A stretch of 19,774 nucleotides of DNA from Verrucomicrobia bacterium UBA1727 (GCA_002315875.1 DCIL01000080.1:2563-22336), one strand, 5' to 3'. Counted from the stretch's first letter, positions 1 to 8,267 are shown. Numbers and translations are program-made. Notes: generated from the letters alone by a model not told the origin.

Positions 1-2271
1 CGGCACCTTGAGCCGCTGGGAGAGTCCGAACGCAGAGATGCCGTAGATGATGCCGAAATTGACCATCTTGCACTTCGAGCGCTGTTCGGGAGTCACGAAA
101 GCCGGCATCACGTCGTAGACGCGGCTCGCCGTATCGCGGTGAATATCCTCGCCGCGACGGAACGCCTCAAGCATCGCCGCATCCTTTGCAAACGCCGCCA
201 TGATCCTGAGCTCGATCTGCGAATAGTCCGCAGAGATGATGACGTGGTCCTGATCCCGCGCTACAAACGCCTTTCGAATCAACTTGCCGCGCTCGGTACG
301 AACCGGGATGTTCTGCAGATTGGGATCGGAGGACGAGAGGCGTCCCGTCTCGGTAAAGGTCTGCGAATACGTCGTATGCACCCTTCCATTCTGATCGATG
401 AGCGTCGGCAACTTATCCACATAGGTCGACTTGAGCTTCGTGCAGGCACGATACTCGAGAATGAGCGGAATGATCGGATGAGAATCTGCAATCTTCGAGA
501 GCGTCTTCTCGTCCGTCGCCCATTGTCCAGTCGAGGTCTTCTTCGAACCGGAAAGTCCGAGCCGATCGAAAAGCAATGTGCCGAGCTGACGGGGACTATC
601 GGGATTGAAGCCGGGTTCGGCGTATTCGAGAATGGACTGCGTCAGCGTCAGGATCTCGCGATCGAGTTCGCGGCCGTACTCCTTGAGCGCCGCGGTGTCG
701 ATCTTCACACCCTCGCGTTCCATCTCGATCAGCACCTTGACGAGACGTTCCTCAGTCTCGAGCGCGGACGATTCAGCGGCCAGCGGACGCAGCGCATCGT
801 CAAGCCGCAATGTGACATCGGCATCCTCCGCGGCATAATCGCGAATCTGTTCCGGCTTCAGCGCCGCCATCGAAAGCTGTTCCTTGCCACGCTCCTTCTG
901 TCCGATCAAATCGGTAATCGGAATCGGCCGATAATTGAGATATTGTTCGGCGAGCGCATCCATTCCGTGCCGCGCCGCGGCATCGAGGCAATAATGCTCG
1001 ATCATCGTATCCCGCGGCGGATTCGCGAAACCGATGCCGTAACGATGCAGCACCGAACGGTCGAACTTGCCGTTGTGCGCAACGAGAATCTTCAACGGAT
1101 CGGCGAAGAGCGGACGGAAGATGTCGATCAAGTCAGCGATAACATACCAGGCGCGTCCGCCGCCTACGGCAAAGGAAAAACCTACCAGACGACACTTGTG
1201 ACCGTCCGTCGAGTCCCCCTCCTCTCCGGCCGCGGTCTCGGTATCGAAGGCGATGCGCTCGTGCTTCATCAGTTCGGAAAGCAGCGCCTTCGCCCCATCT
1301 TCAGTGTCGACAAGCTGATAGTCGTGAGGATATGTGTCAATCGTCTGCTGCGGCTCACTGGACGTTTCAGCGCCAGCTGTCGCTGCGACCTCGCCAGTGT
1401 CGATTCCGAAATCCTTCGCGAGCCGGTTTAGCTCGAACTTCGCACAGACCGCGGCAAGCTTCTCCTTGTCCACACCATTGAGACGATAGGCCTCCCAATC
1501 CGGATCGATCGGAACGTCCGTCCGTATCGTGGTGAGAAACTTGGACATCTTCGCGTCCTCGCGACCGTTGAAAACCTTTTCCGAAAGCTTGCCCTTGATC
1601 TCTGGCTGATGCTCGATGATGCCTTCGACATCGTGATACTTCGAAAGCAAATCCGCCGCGGTCTTCTCGCCGACGCCGCGAATGCCGGGTATGTTGTCCG
1701 AAGCGTCTCCTGCAAGTGCGAGATAGTCAATCATCTGACGCGGGGACTCGAGATGCCAGTGTTCGCACACCTTCGCTTCATCATAGATCTCCGCCTTGTC
1801 GCCGGCATGAGCGGGACGATACAACCGCACTCCCGGACGCACGAGCTGCGCGGCATCCTTATCCGGAGTCGCCATATATACATCAAAACCCGCCGCGGCC
1901 CCCTTCACCGCCAGCGTACCCATTACGTCGTCCGCCTCGAATCCCTCGACCTTCACGACCGGAATCTTCAGCGCCTCCGCAAGTTCGAAGGCATACGGAA
2001 TGTTCGCAGCGAGATCTTCCGGCATCTTCTGCCGCTGCGCCTTGTACGGCGGATACGCCTCGTGGCGGAAAGTAGGACCGCCCGGATCCATCGCCAGCAC
2101 CGCGTGTGTCGGCTGTTCGCGCTTGAGAATCGACTGAAGTCCCGCAACGAGTCCGAGCAGTGCCGAAGTATTTATGCCCGAGGTGGTCATCCGCGGATTC
2201 TTGAGGAACACGAAATGTCCCTTGTAGAGGAACGGCATCAAATCGATTATGAAGAGCTTACGCTGAGACAT
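1..2271 (-). CDS. polA: DNA polymerase I, 3' end missing at left window edge
   Basis: Replicative repair polymerase that fills gaps and removes Okazaki primers. 757 residues are visible; the family is usually about 900, so about 150 residues, including motif C (VHDE), lie outside. The 5'-nuclease domain (about 1-290) shows GFEADDVMGTL (110-120), TPDKDAAQLV (135-144) and GDASDNIPGIRGVGEKTA (188-205). The proofreading exonuclease appears intact: Exo I FDTET (342-346), Exo II HNGKFD (399-404), Exo III YAAEDAD (479-485). The polymerase domain has TGRLSSSDPNLQNIP (642-656), motif A DYSQIELR (682-689) and motif B with R731, K735, F739 and Y743 spaced as R754/K758/F762/Y766 of E. coli Pol I. The ATG at 2271 is preceded by GGAG with 5-base spacing. 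The HAD phosphatase gene ends 13 bases upstream, so the two are probably co-transcribed. Confidence 0.97.
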   Translation of the reverse strand, partial: MSQRKLFIIDLMPFLYKGHFVFLKNPRMTTSGINTSALLGLVAGLQSILKREQPTHAVLAMDPGGPTFRHEAYPPYKAQRQKMPEDLAANIPYAFELAEALKIPVVKVEGFEADDVMGTLAVKGAAAGFDVYMATPDKDAAQLVRPGVRLYRPAHAGDKAEIYDEAKVCEHWHLESPRQMIDYLALAGDASDNIPGIRGVGEKTAADLLSKYHDVEGIIEHQPEIKGKLSEKVFNGREDAKMSKFLTTIRTDVPIDPDWEAYRLNGVDKEKLAAVCAKFELNRLAKDFGIDTGEVAATAGAETSSEPQQTIDTYPHDYQLVDTEDGAKALLSELMKHERIAFDTETAAGEEGDSTDGHKCRLVGFSFAVGGGRAWYVIADLIDIFRPLFADPLKILVAHNGKFDRSVLHRYGIGFANPPRDTMIEHYCLDAAARHGMDALAEQYLNYRPIPITDLIGQKERGKEQLSMAALKPEQIRDYAAEDADVTLRLDDALRPLAAESSALETEERLVKVLIEMEREGVKIDTAALKEYGRELDREILTLTQSILEYAEPGFNPDSPRQLGTLLFDRLGLSGSKKTSTGQWATDEKTLSKIADSHPIIPLILEYRACTKLKSTYVDKLPTLIDQNGRVHTTYSQTFTETGRLSSSDPNLQNIPVRTERGKLIRKAFVARDQDHVIISADYSQIELRIMAAFAKDAAMLEAFRRGEDIHRDTASRVYDVMPAFVTPEQRSKCKMVNFGIIYGISAFGLSQRLKVP

Positions 2272-2276
2272 GATCA

Positions 2277-2280
2277 CTCC
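2277..2280 (-). promoter_or_regulatory. Ribosome binding site of polA
   Basis: GGAG on the minus strand, 5 bases before the ATG at 2271. It fixes the polA start within the 13-base gap after the HAD gene. Confidence 0.75.
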
Positions 2281-2284
2281 ATTG

Positions 2285-2929
2285 TTATGATGATGCAAAG
2301 TTTTTATCGACCGTCATCACCGCTTCAAGCAACGTCCTTACCGTCGGACACACCGCCGCAAGGCGTTCGAAGGAATGGCCGCCGACGGACACCAGCACGC
2401 AGTCGATGCCGAGAGCATCGGCGACTTCCAGGTCATGCAAGGCGTCCCCGATCAGAACTGCCCGCGGACGCCCCACCGCTTCGTAAAGTTCGCGCGCTCG
2501 ATCGAGTTTGCTGCCTCCGTCGAGATTATCGGACCCGTAGACCTTGGCGAAGTACCTTCCGAGACCGTATTTGGCAACATCGCAATCGAGTTTGTCCTGA
2601 CGCAAGGCGGAAATGATGCTCTGCTCGAAACCGGCCGCCTTCACCCGTTCGAGCGCGGTAATCGCTTCGGAATTAAGTTCCGCGGGCTGTCGGGAATATT
2701 CTTCGTGATACTCAAAGGCCAGGGCGTCCCACTCGCTATCAGGAACGTCCATGCCGATGCGCCGATAGAAGTCACGCGCCGGAAACGAAAAGTATTCACG
2801 GAAGAAATCGTAGGTCACCGTGGCGAGGCCGCGCTTAGTAAGCATCGAATTGAGCGCCGCCACGCAGGCGTGGGTGTCGTCCAGCAGCGTCCCGTTCCAG
2901 TCCCAGAAAACATGGAGATGTCCGCTCAT
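2285..2929 (-). CDS. HAD-superfamily phosphatase, phosphoglycolate phosphatase-like, with DWNGT motif
   Basis: 214-residue haloacid dehalogenase-type hydrolase, probably cytosolic, removing phosphate from a small metabolite; the substrate cannot be told from sequence. Motif I is FWDWNGTLLDD (8-18), giving nucleophile Asp10, but the usual second Asp (DxD) is Asn12. The helical cap (about 20-95) is of the Gph/PGMB type. Motif II is around Ser104/Ser107 (QSIISA), motif III is probably Lys141 and motif IV is GDALHD (161-166) with Asp162 and Asp166. Its ATG overlaps the stop of the upstream rarA gene by 4 bases (ATGA, 2926-2929), suggesting translational coupling, and polA follows 13 bases downstream. 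The HAD assignment is secure; naming it Gph would go beyond the evidence. The DWNGT form occurs in other HAD proteins as far as I recall, so the enzyme need not be dead. Confidence 0.9.
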   Translation of the reverse strand: MSGHLHVFWDWNGTLLDDTHACVAALNSMLTKRGLATVTYDFFREYFSFPARDFYRRIGMDVPDSEWDALAFEYHEEYSRQPAELNSEAITALERVKAAGFEQSIISALRQDKLDCDVAKYGLGRYFAKVYGSDNLDGGSKLDRARELYEAVGRPRAVLIGDALHDLEVADALGIDCVLVSVGGHSFERLAAVCPTVRTLLEAVMTVDKNFASS

Positions 2930-4308
2930 TTTGATCCAGTGTAGGCGGCGGACGAAAACGGCGGCGTGTCGGTGCGACCTTCGCGCCAGGCGCGGACCGC
3001 TTCCGCCCTTGCCTTCATCACCGCCTCGCGTCCGAGTCCAGCAGGTTCGTAATAGCGCCGCCCGAGCAGCGCTTCCGGCAGACAGCTCATCTTGGCGATC
3101 TTCTCCTCGGTGCTGTGCGCGTAGGTGTAGCCCTTGCCGTAATCCAACGACTTCATCAGTCGCGTAGGCGCGTTGCGGATGTTGAGCGGGACCGGTTCAG
3201 CCATCATGTTGAGCGCGTCCGCGGCAGCCGCATTGTACGTCGCCTCCATTGAATTGGACTTCGGAGCGAGCGAAAGATATACGACGATCTGAGTGAGGTG
3301 AACGTTACACTCGGGCACGCCGAGATTATGGCACGAATCCCAGACTGCATTGGCAAGCAAAAGCGCATTGGGATCGGCAAGCCCCACGTCTTCACTTGCG
3401 AAACGCACGCAGCGACGGGCGATGTAGAGCGGATCTTCCCCGCCTTCAAGCATACGCGCGAGCCAATAGACGGCGGCATCCGGATCGGAGTTGCGCATCG
3501 ACTTGTGAAGCGCCGAAATTATGTTGTAATGCTCTTCACCATTGCGGTCATACATCAGCGACTTGCGTCCGAGCGCCTGCGTGAGCACCTGATCGGTAAT
3601 CTCCGGCTTGCCGTCCTTGCCGAAGTCGGCGTTCGCCACCGCAGTCTCCAGGGTGCCGAGCGCATTGCGCGCGTCGCCGCCGGAGAATACCGCGATCTTG
3701 CGAAGTACATCATCCGTCGCCTTAACCTCGAGCTTGCCGAGTCCACGCTCAGATTCAAGCGCGCGGCGCAGCAGCGAAACGAGATTCTCTTCGGTGAGCC
3801 CCTTGAGCACGAAGACCTTGCAACGTGAAAGCAGTGCGGAGTTAACCTCGAACGACGGATTCTCGGTCGTGGCACCGATGAGGATTATCGATCCCTGCTC
3901 GACATACGGAAGGAAGGCGTCCTGCTGGGCCTTGTTGAAGCGGTGAATCTCGTCCACGAAAAGTACGGTACGGATTCCCACCCGTCTTCCGGACTCCGCC
4001 CGCGCCATGATTTCCTTGATTTCCTTGATACCGCTCGTGACCGCCGAATAGTTGACGAACTCGGCCTTGGTGGCATTCGCGATCACGTTCGCAAGCGTGG
4101 TCTTGCCGACGCCGGGCGGACCCCAGAGAATCATCGAGGGAATCTGATCGCGTTCGATCATCGTCCTTAATAGCATCCCCTTGCCAACGAGATGCTCCTG
4201 TCCGACGAACTCCTCCAGCGACGTCGGACGCATCTTCGAGGCGAGCGGTTCCGGTGCCTCGTCCGCGCCGGAATTGCCCAGCCCCTCGATAAGCGACATC
4301 TGTCTCAT
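2926..4308 (-). CDS. rarA: Replication-associated recombination protein A (RarA/MgsA family AAA+ ATPase)
   Basis: 460-residue clamp-loader-like AAA+ ATPase that acts at stalled replication forks (RarA/MgsA/WRNIP1 family; typical length 430-450). The N-terminus carries LASKMRPTSLEEFVGQEHLVG (about 22-42, family signature). Walker A is WGPPGVGKTT (62-71), Walker B is VLFVDEIHRF (115-124), sensor 1 is GATTENPSFE (145-154) and the SRC arginine-finger region is 161-163. The C-terminal half contains the conserved MLEGGEDPLYIARR and RFASEDVGLADP stretches and the tetramerisation region. The ATG at 4308 is used; an ATG three codons further in (4299) is an alternative. The gene starts 26 bases after the SNF2 stop, with a possible extended -10 promoter in between, and its stop overlaps the HAD start by 4 bases. 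Confidence 0.96.
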   Translation of the reverse strand: MRQMSLIEGLGNSGADEAPEPLASKMRPTSLEEFVGQEHLVGKGMLLRTMIERDQIPSMILWGPPGVGKTTLANVIANATKAEFVNYSAVTSGIKEIKEIMARAESGRRVGIRTVLFVDEIHRFNKAQQDAFLPYVEQGSIILIGATTENPSFEVNSALLSRCKVFVLKGLTEENLVSLLRRALESERGLGKLEVKATDDVLRKIAVFSGGDARNALGTLETAVANADFGKDGKPEITDQVLTQALGRKSLMYDRNGEEHYNIISALHKSMRNSDPDAAVYWLARMLEGGEDPLYIARRCVRFASEDVGLADPNALLLANAVWDSCHNLGVPECNVHLTQIVVYLSLAPKSNSMEATYNAAAADALNMMAEPVPLNIRNAPTRLMKSLDYGKGYTYAHSTEEKIAKMSCLPEALLGRRYYEPAGLGREAVMKARAEAVRAWREGRTDTPPFSSAAYTGSK

Positions 4309-4322
4309 GATTTCTCTTGCGT

Positions 4323-4331
4323 ATTATACCA
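4323..4331 (-). promoter_or_regulatory. Candidate extended -10 promoter before rarA
   Basis: Minus-strand TGGTATAAT: a perfect TATAAT at 4323-4328 preceded by the TGn extension, lying in the 26-base gap between the SNF2 stop and the rarA ATG. No convincing -35 box is found at 16-18 bases. A start about 7 bases downstream would give a very short leader (about 8 bases). A perfect TATAAT is uncommon in DNA this GC-rich, but the call rests on the motif alone. Confidence 0.4.
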
Positions 4332-4334
4332 AAT

Positions 4335-6866
4335 TCAGGAAAGCAGCTCGGATAGATCGGCGGCCGTAAGTTTTTCGAGAACGGCGGCATCGGTGGTGGA
4401 TACGGTGGCGTTGATCACGGCCTGCTTGCGACGCTGAAGCTCGAGGACCTTCTCCTCGATCGTGCCCTCAGCGATCATCTTCATCACGTAGACGGTCTTC
4501 TTCTGTCCGATACGGTGCGCGCGATCCGTCGCCTGATCCTCAACGGCGGGATTCCACCACGGATCGTAATGCATCACCATATCCGCCCCGGTTAGGTTGA
4601 GTCCAGTGCCGCCGGCCATCAGCGAAATGAGGAAGACGGGAATGGACGGCGTGCGGTTGAAGCGATTGCATTCGCCGAGACGATCCTTCGTCGAGCCGTC
4701 CAGATAGCAATACGGTATGCCACGTTCCTTCAACGCCTCGCCCAGCAGTTCGAGCGTGCCCACGAACTGCGAGAAAACGAGAATCTTGTGTCCGCCCTCG
4801 ATGGCGGACTCGAGTTGCTCGAGAAACGCCTCGCGTTTGCCGCGGCTCGAAAGTTGCCTGAGCTTCATCAGCATCGCGAGAATCTCGAACTTCGACTTGG
4901 CGAATCCCTTCGCCTTGACGAGTCCGCCCGCCGCGGTGCGCGTCTTCGCAAGGGCATCGTTATACTCGCGCTGGGACTCGTCATCGAGGGGACAATACGA
5001 GACCTTAACGATCTTATCCGGTAGATCCTTCGCCACCGTCTTCTTCACGCGGCGGAGCATAAACGGATCGATCCTGCGCTTGAGATCGAAAAGGAGATCT
5101 TCCGCACCACCCGCCTTGATCGGTTCCTCGAAAGTCGCCTTGAAAGTCGTATGGTCGCCGAGATAGTCCGGCATCAGGAAATCAAAGATCGACCAGATGT
5201 CCATCACCGAATTCTCCACGGGCGTACCTGTGAGCGCCAGCCGCCGGCGGCACTTGAGCATCTTCACCGCCTTCGCATTCTTCGTCTCGGCATTCTTGAT
5301 ATGCTGCGCCTCGTCAATCACCACGGCGGAAAACTCATGATCATACCACGCCGTCTCGAAATCCCGCTGCAAAAGCGCGTAAGAAGTGATGACAATGTCA
5401 GCGGAATCGATGCACTTGAAGTCATTGGCGCGATCGGGACCGGATATCACGAGCGTCTTCAGCCACGGCGTGAATTTCTTCGCCTCGGCCTCCCAGTTGC
5501 GGACGAGCGAAGTGGGACAGATGATGAGAGAGGGTTGAGAAGGTTGAGAGAGTTGAGAGGGTTGAGAGGGTTGAGAGGGTTGAGAGGTGGAGAGGGAGAG
5601 CCAGGTCAGAGTTTGAAGAGTTTTGCCAAGTCCCATCTCATCTGCCAGAAGTCCCGCATAGCCAGAGTCCTCCATAAACCTCATCCAGTAGACGCCTTGC
5701 TTCTGATAGGGACGCAACACGCTCTCGAGTTTCCCCAGCGCCACCGGCTCGTATTTCGCCTCTCCGGACGAATCGCCCATCTGCTTGGCCCAATCGTTCG
5801 TATAGCGATCGGTAGTGTCAAGGCAATCCAGGAGGTCGAAGGACTTCGCAACGTAAGGAGCGTAAACCCCATTGTACCGCACCCATCCCTCCGGCGCCTC
5901 ACCACGTCCGAGCCGACAACCGGACAGCACCGTGGAAATGCCCTTGATGGCACTATCATCAAGAAGCACCACCTGTCCGTCCCTCAGAATGTAGCCATCG
6001 CCACGATTAACGGCCGCCTGCACCTCGAGCGGAGAGATCTCGACACCTTCCGCATCAAAGGTGACCTTCACGTCGAAATCGCTGCCGACCTTTCGCACGT
6101 ACACATTCGGCAACACCATCGGCATCGAGTTAGCAAGCTGTTCGAGCGATCCCGCAAGTTCGATGATCCATCCCTTACGGGCGAGCGCGGGACGGCCCGT
6201 GCCCAGAAAATTAAGCACCTTCTGCTGGTCGATCGTATAGAGCTTCAGGTCCCCTTCCTTGTATCCGGGCTCGAAGCCATATTTCTTAACCTCTTCGAGG
6301 GCGGCCTGCTCCGCCTTGATGGAACGCACGTAACGCACCTGATCGTCTTCGGGACACGGCAAGTAGACGGTGCGGTCGGACTGAATGGAGCACGCTGGAA
6401 AATCTATCTCACCGTACCAGGCGTCGACGGCGATGGAGAGCGAAGCACGCGAACCCCAGACGGTCGCATAGAACTTCGGCGTCATCTCCACTTCGATGAA
6501 ATCTCCCTCTTCTTCAGGCGCCTCCTGCCAGTCCTCTTCCTTCAGCGTCGCTTGCTGCCGCTCGACTTCGTCCGCCTCCATCGCCCAAAGCGCAATGCCA
6601 ATCGCGACCACATGCGGGCAGATCATTCCCTGCTTCTGATTGGCGTAGCACGGACAGCGCGAGGTGATGCGTCCCTTCTCCTCGAGCTTGAAACCCGTCT
6701 TCATGTCGTATCCCGGCTGACGGATCTTACCGGTCACTTCCAGCGTCTCGTCATCATAATGAACATCGAAGACGTCGTTTGAATTGCAATACGACAGGGC
6801 CTGATTAAAGACCTCCTGTCCACCCCAGGCGATTATCTCTTCGCGAGTTATTCCCGAAAGTATCAT
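4335..6866 (-). CDS. SWIM zinc-finger SNF2-family helicase/ATPase
   Basis: 843-residue DEAD/H-like superfamily 2 DNA translocase of the bacterial Snf2/HepA type. An N-terminal SWIM zinc finger (CPC 71-73 ... CPH 83-85) is followed by a region without obvious motifs (about 100-370). The helicase core has motif I ADEMGLGKT (408-416), motif Ia LIICPTSLVRNW (447-458), motif II DEAQH (518-522), motif III LTGTPVEN (545-552), motif IV ILVFSQF (695-701), motif V AGGTGLNLT (751-759) and motif VI QATDRAHRIGQ (778-788). Two oddities: a Ser-Gln-Pro tract (429-446) between motifs I and Ia, and only two residues between LRQ (669-671) and the SRGK segment, where relatives have a longer stretch with a conserved HP. 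The ATG at 6866 makes an ATGA overlap with the thiamine pyrophosphokinase stop; an in-frame start at 6980 would bury 38 residues inside that gene. Probably remodels protein-DNA or RNA polymerase complexes; partner unknown. Confidence 0.94.
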   Translation of the reverse strand: MILSGITREEIIAWGGQEVFNQALSYCNSNDVFDVHYDDETLEVTGKIRQPGYDMKTGFKLEEKGRITSRCPCYANQKQGMICPHVVAIGIALWAMEADEVERQQATLKEEDWQEAPEEEGDFIEVEMTPKFYATVWGSRASLSIAVDAWYGEIDFPACSIQSDRTVYLPCPEDDQVRYVRSIKAEQAALEEVKKYGFEPGYKEGDLKLYTIDQQKVLNFLGTGRPALARKGWIIELAGSLEQLANSMPMVLPNVYVRKVGSDFDVKVTFDAEGVEISPLEVQAAVNRGDGYILRDGQVVLLDDSAIKGISTVLSGCRLGRGEAPEGWVRYNGVYAPYVAKSFDLLDCLDTTDRYTNDWAKQMGDSSGEAKYEPVALGKLESVLRPYQKQGVYWMRFMEDSGYAGLLADEMGLGKTLQTLTWLSLSTSQPSQPSQPSQLSQPSQPSLIICPTSLVRNWEAEAKKFTPWLKTLVISGPDRANDFKCIDSADIVITSYALLQRDFETAWYDHEFSAVVIDEAQHIKNAETKNAKAVKMLKCRRRLALTGTPVENSVMDIWSIFDFLMPDYLGDHTTFKATFEEPIKAGGAEDLLFDLKRRIDPFMLRRVKKTVAKDLPDKIVKVSYCPLDDESQREYNDALAKTRTAAGGLVKAKGFAKSKFEILAMLMKLRQLSSRGKREAFLEQLESAIEGGHKILVFSQFVGTLELLGEALKERGIPYCYLDGSTKDRLGECNRFNRTPSIPVFLISLMAGGTGLNLTGADMVMHYDPWWNPAVEDQATDRAHRIGQKKTVYVMKMIAEGTIEEKVLELQRRKQAVINATVSTTDAAVLEKLTAADLSELLS
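5533..5586 (-). repeat. Six-copy 9-bp tandem repeat inside the SNF2 gene
   Basis: Plus-strand units GGTTGAGAG repeat with a period of exactly 9 bases; TTGAGA occurs at 5535, 5544, 5553, 5562, 5571 and 5580. Four units are identical and two carry one change each (GGTTGAGAA at 5533, AGTTGAGAG at 5551). Read on the coding strand they encode a Ser-Gln-Pro tract, with one Pro changed to Leu. The 9-base unit keeps the reading frame whatever the copy number. Confidence 0.95.
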
Positions 6867-7492
6867 TTGACCACAAATGCGAAAAACGGAGAGGACGACT
6901 TGATTTCCACCCGTTTCGCCGAAGTGCGATTGAGCGTCGCACAGTAAAGGTTCCTGAACTCGACTCCTTCGAGCGGCCATTCAAGTCCGCTCGAGTTCAT
7001 CTTTGCCGCGGTATCGGTCGTGAAGACTGAAATCGGTGAGCCGACGGCCAGCGAAAGACGGATGCGAAACGAAGCACGATTGTTTTCAGCGGGAATGAAT
7101 ACGCCCTCATCGGTCACGACCTCGATTCCCGCTTCCATGGCGCGAAAAACATTACCGAGCGAATGATCCTCTCGCTTTCCCGTGGCACCAACTATCACAA
7201 GATTCTTCCATCCGCGAGTGCGGCAGAAATCGATCGCCTTCGTCAGGTCATTGGTATTTTGATCGAGGACGCAAACGACCTGCTGATGCGCGTCCAAAGT
7301 TTTCGCCGGCTTCCTCTTGATCGAATCGAAGTCGCCAATCACAAAATCGGCCCGCCGCCTCATCCGCCGCCAGAGCACGTCCGCCGCGCCGTCACAGGCG
7401 ACGATGCGCGCGGCGGATGCAAGAAGCCGACGCGCTTCCCCTCCTTTGCGGGGAAACGCGCCGTTAGCGAGAATAACCGTCCGCCCGCTCAC
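6863..7492 (-). CDS. Thiamine pyrophosphokinase
   Basis: 209-residue enzyme transferring pyrophosphate from ATP to thiamine to make the cofactor thiamine diphosphate (THI80/TenI-independent salvage step, cytosolic). Family motifs in order: VACDGAAD (31-38), GDFDS (53-57), TNDLTKA (80-86), GATGKREDHSLGN in the middle and GLEWPLEG near the C-terminus, matching the thiamine-binding GL.YPL motif of the family. The acidic residues of GDFDS and TND and the RxDH motif are those expected to bind Mg-ATP. No ATG is available near the natural N-terminus; the GTG at 7492, four bases after the RraA-family stop, is the best start because a longer open frame to 7666 would lie inside the upstream gene. No strong ribosome binding site is visible, so expression probably depends on coupling. 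Its stop overlaps the SNF2 start by 4 bases. Confidence 0.9.
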   Translation of the reverse strand: MSGRTVILANGAFPRKGGEARRLLASAARIVACDGAADVLWRRMRRRADFVIGDFDSIKRKPAKTLDAHQQVVCVLDQNTNDLTKAIDFCRTRGWKNLVIVGATGKREDHSLGNVFRAMEAGIEVVTDEGVFIPAENNRASFRIRLSLAVGSPISVFTTDTAAKMNSSGLEWPLEGVEFRNLYCATLNRTSAKRVEIKSSSPFFAFVVK

Positions 7493-7496
7493 TATC

Positions 7497-8252
7497 TTAG
7501 AAGTAACCACCCTTGTCGATGATCTCGCTGATCGTGTCACCCTGACGAACCCACGAGAAGATGTCCACCTCGTTGCGCTCGATTCCCTCGGCACGCAGGA
7601 GCACATCGTAGGCAATCTCGCGCGGAATGCAGATGACACCGTCGATGTCGCCCATGATGATGTCACCGGGACGCACCGTGACCTTGCCGATCTTGACGGG
7701 GGTCTGGTAGTGAGTGATCATGCAGCGACCGAGCGATCCGTTCGAGACGCGGTACTTGTAGAAGATCGGGAACGGCTGTTCGAGGATCTGCTTCGTATCG
7801 CGAATACCGCCGGCGATGACCGCGCCGCGGATTCCCTTCGAGATCGCCGTTGCGGTCATCACGCCGCCCCAGAGCGAGGCCTCGACGTCCGAGGAGGTGT
7901 CCCACACGACGACGCCGTTCGGCTTGAAGTCATCGAGCATCTGCGCGCGGAAGGTCATCTCGCCTTCGATCATGCAGTTGGGCGCGCTCTTCACGGTGAA
8001 CGCCTCGCCGCAGAGCACCATCTCGTCGCGCAGCGGCATGATGTCGTGCGGAAGATTCTGATCCAGAAGCGTCAGCTCGCGCATGACGTCGTTCACGCAT
8101 CCGGTGTAGAGCTTCTCGAAGCGTTCGCAGAGTTCCTTGGTGGGAATCGGAAAATCGTTCGTCGGAATGTGCTGACGCTTGGCGATCAGCTTGTCGAGTT
8201 TCATGAGTCCGGCCTCTTTGGCCTTGCTGCGCATATTTGCTAACGATGGCAT
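7497..8252 (-). CDS. RraA-family protein (possible HMG/CHA-type aldolase or oxaloacetate decarboxylase)
   Basis: 251-residue protein of the RraA/4-hydroxy-4-methyl-2-oxoglutarate aldolase fold. The region 113-152 carries the family signature, GVVVWDTSSDVEASLWGG followed by TATAISKGIRGAVIAGGIRD, with the Arg151-Asp152 pair expected at the active site; GDIDGVICIP (201-210) is the second signature. The family includes divalent-metal-dependent aldolases/decarboxylases acting on 4-carboxy-4-hydroxy-2-oxo acids and the RNase E regulator RraA. The length (about 90 residues more than E. coli RraA, extended at both ends) points towards the enzyme branch, but the substrate cannot be assigned. The ATG at 8252 has AAAGGA 8 bases upstream; the next Met codons (residues 7 and 17) are less well placed. 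It lies between queH (15 bases upstream) and thiamine pyrophosphokinase (4 bases downstream). Confidence 0.88.
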   Translation of the reverse strand: MPSLANMRSKAKEAGLMKLDKLIAKRQHIPTNDFPIPTKELCERFEKLYTGCVNDVMRELTLLDQNLPHDIMPLRDEMVLCGEAFTVKSAPNCMIEGEMTFRAQMLDDFKPNGVVVWDTSSDVEASLWGGVMTATAISKGIRGAVIAGGIRDTKQILEQPFPIFYKYRVSNGSLGRCMITHYQTPVKIGKVTVRPGDIIMGDIDGVICIPREIAYDVLLRAEGIERNEVDIFSWVRQGDTISEIIDKGGYF

Positions 8253-8260
8253 TATGTTGT

Positions 8261-8266
8261 TCCTTT
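8261..8266 (-). promoter_or_regulatory. Ribosome binding site of the RraA-family gene
   Basis: Minus-strand AAAGGA, 8 bases before the ATG at 8252 and directly after the queH stop codon. It supports this ATG over the internal Met codons. Confidence 0.75.
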
Positions 8267-8267
8267 G

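Noticed and set aside
139..1431. 430-residue plus-strand open frame at the left end
   Set aside because: Antisense to polA, whose exonuclease and polymerase motifs are unmistakable on the minus strand.
5151..6782. 543-residue plus-strand open frame antisense to the SNF2 gene
   Set aside because: No recognisable motif; the opposite strand has a full SWIM-SNF2 protein with all helicase motifs.
6867..6980. Longer N-terminus for the SNF2 protein (start at 6980)
   Set aside because: The 38 extra residues lie wholly inside the thiamine pyrophosphokinase gene; the ATG at 6866 gives the typical ATGA overlap.
7493..7666. Longer N-terminus for thiamine pyrophosphokinase (start at 7666)
   Set aside because: The extra 58 residues are Ser/Arg-rich, lie inside the RraA-family gene and precede the natural family start at TVILANG.
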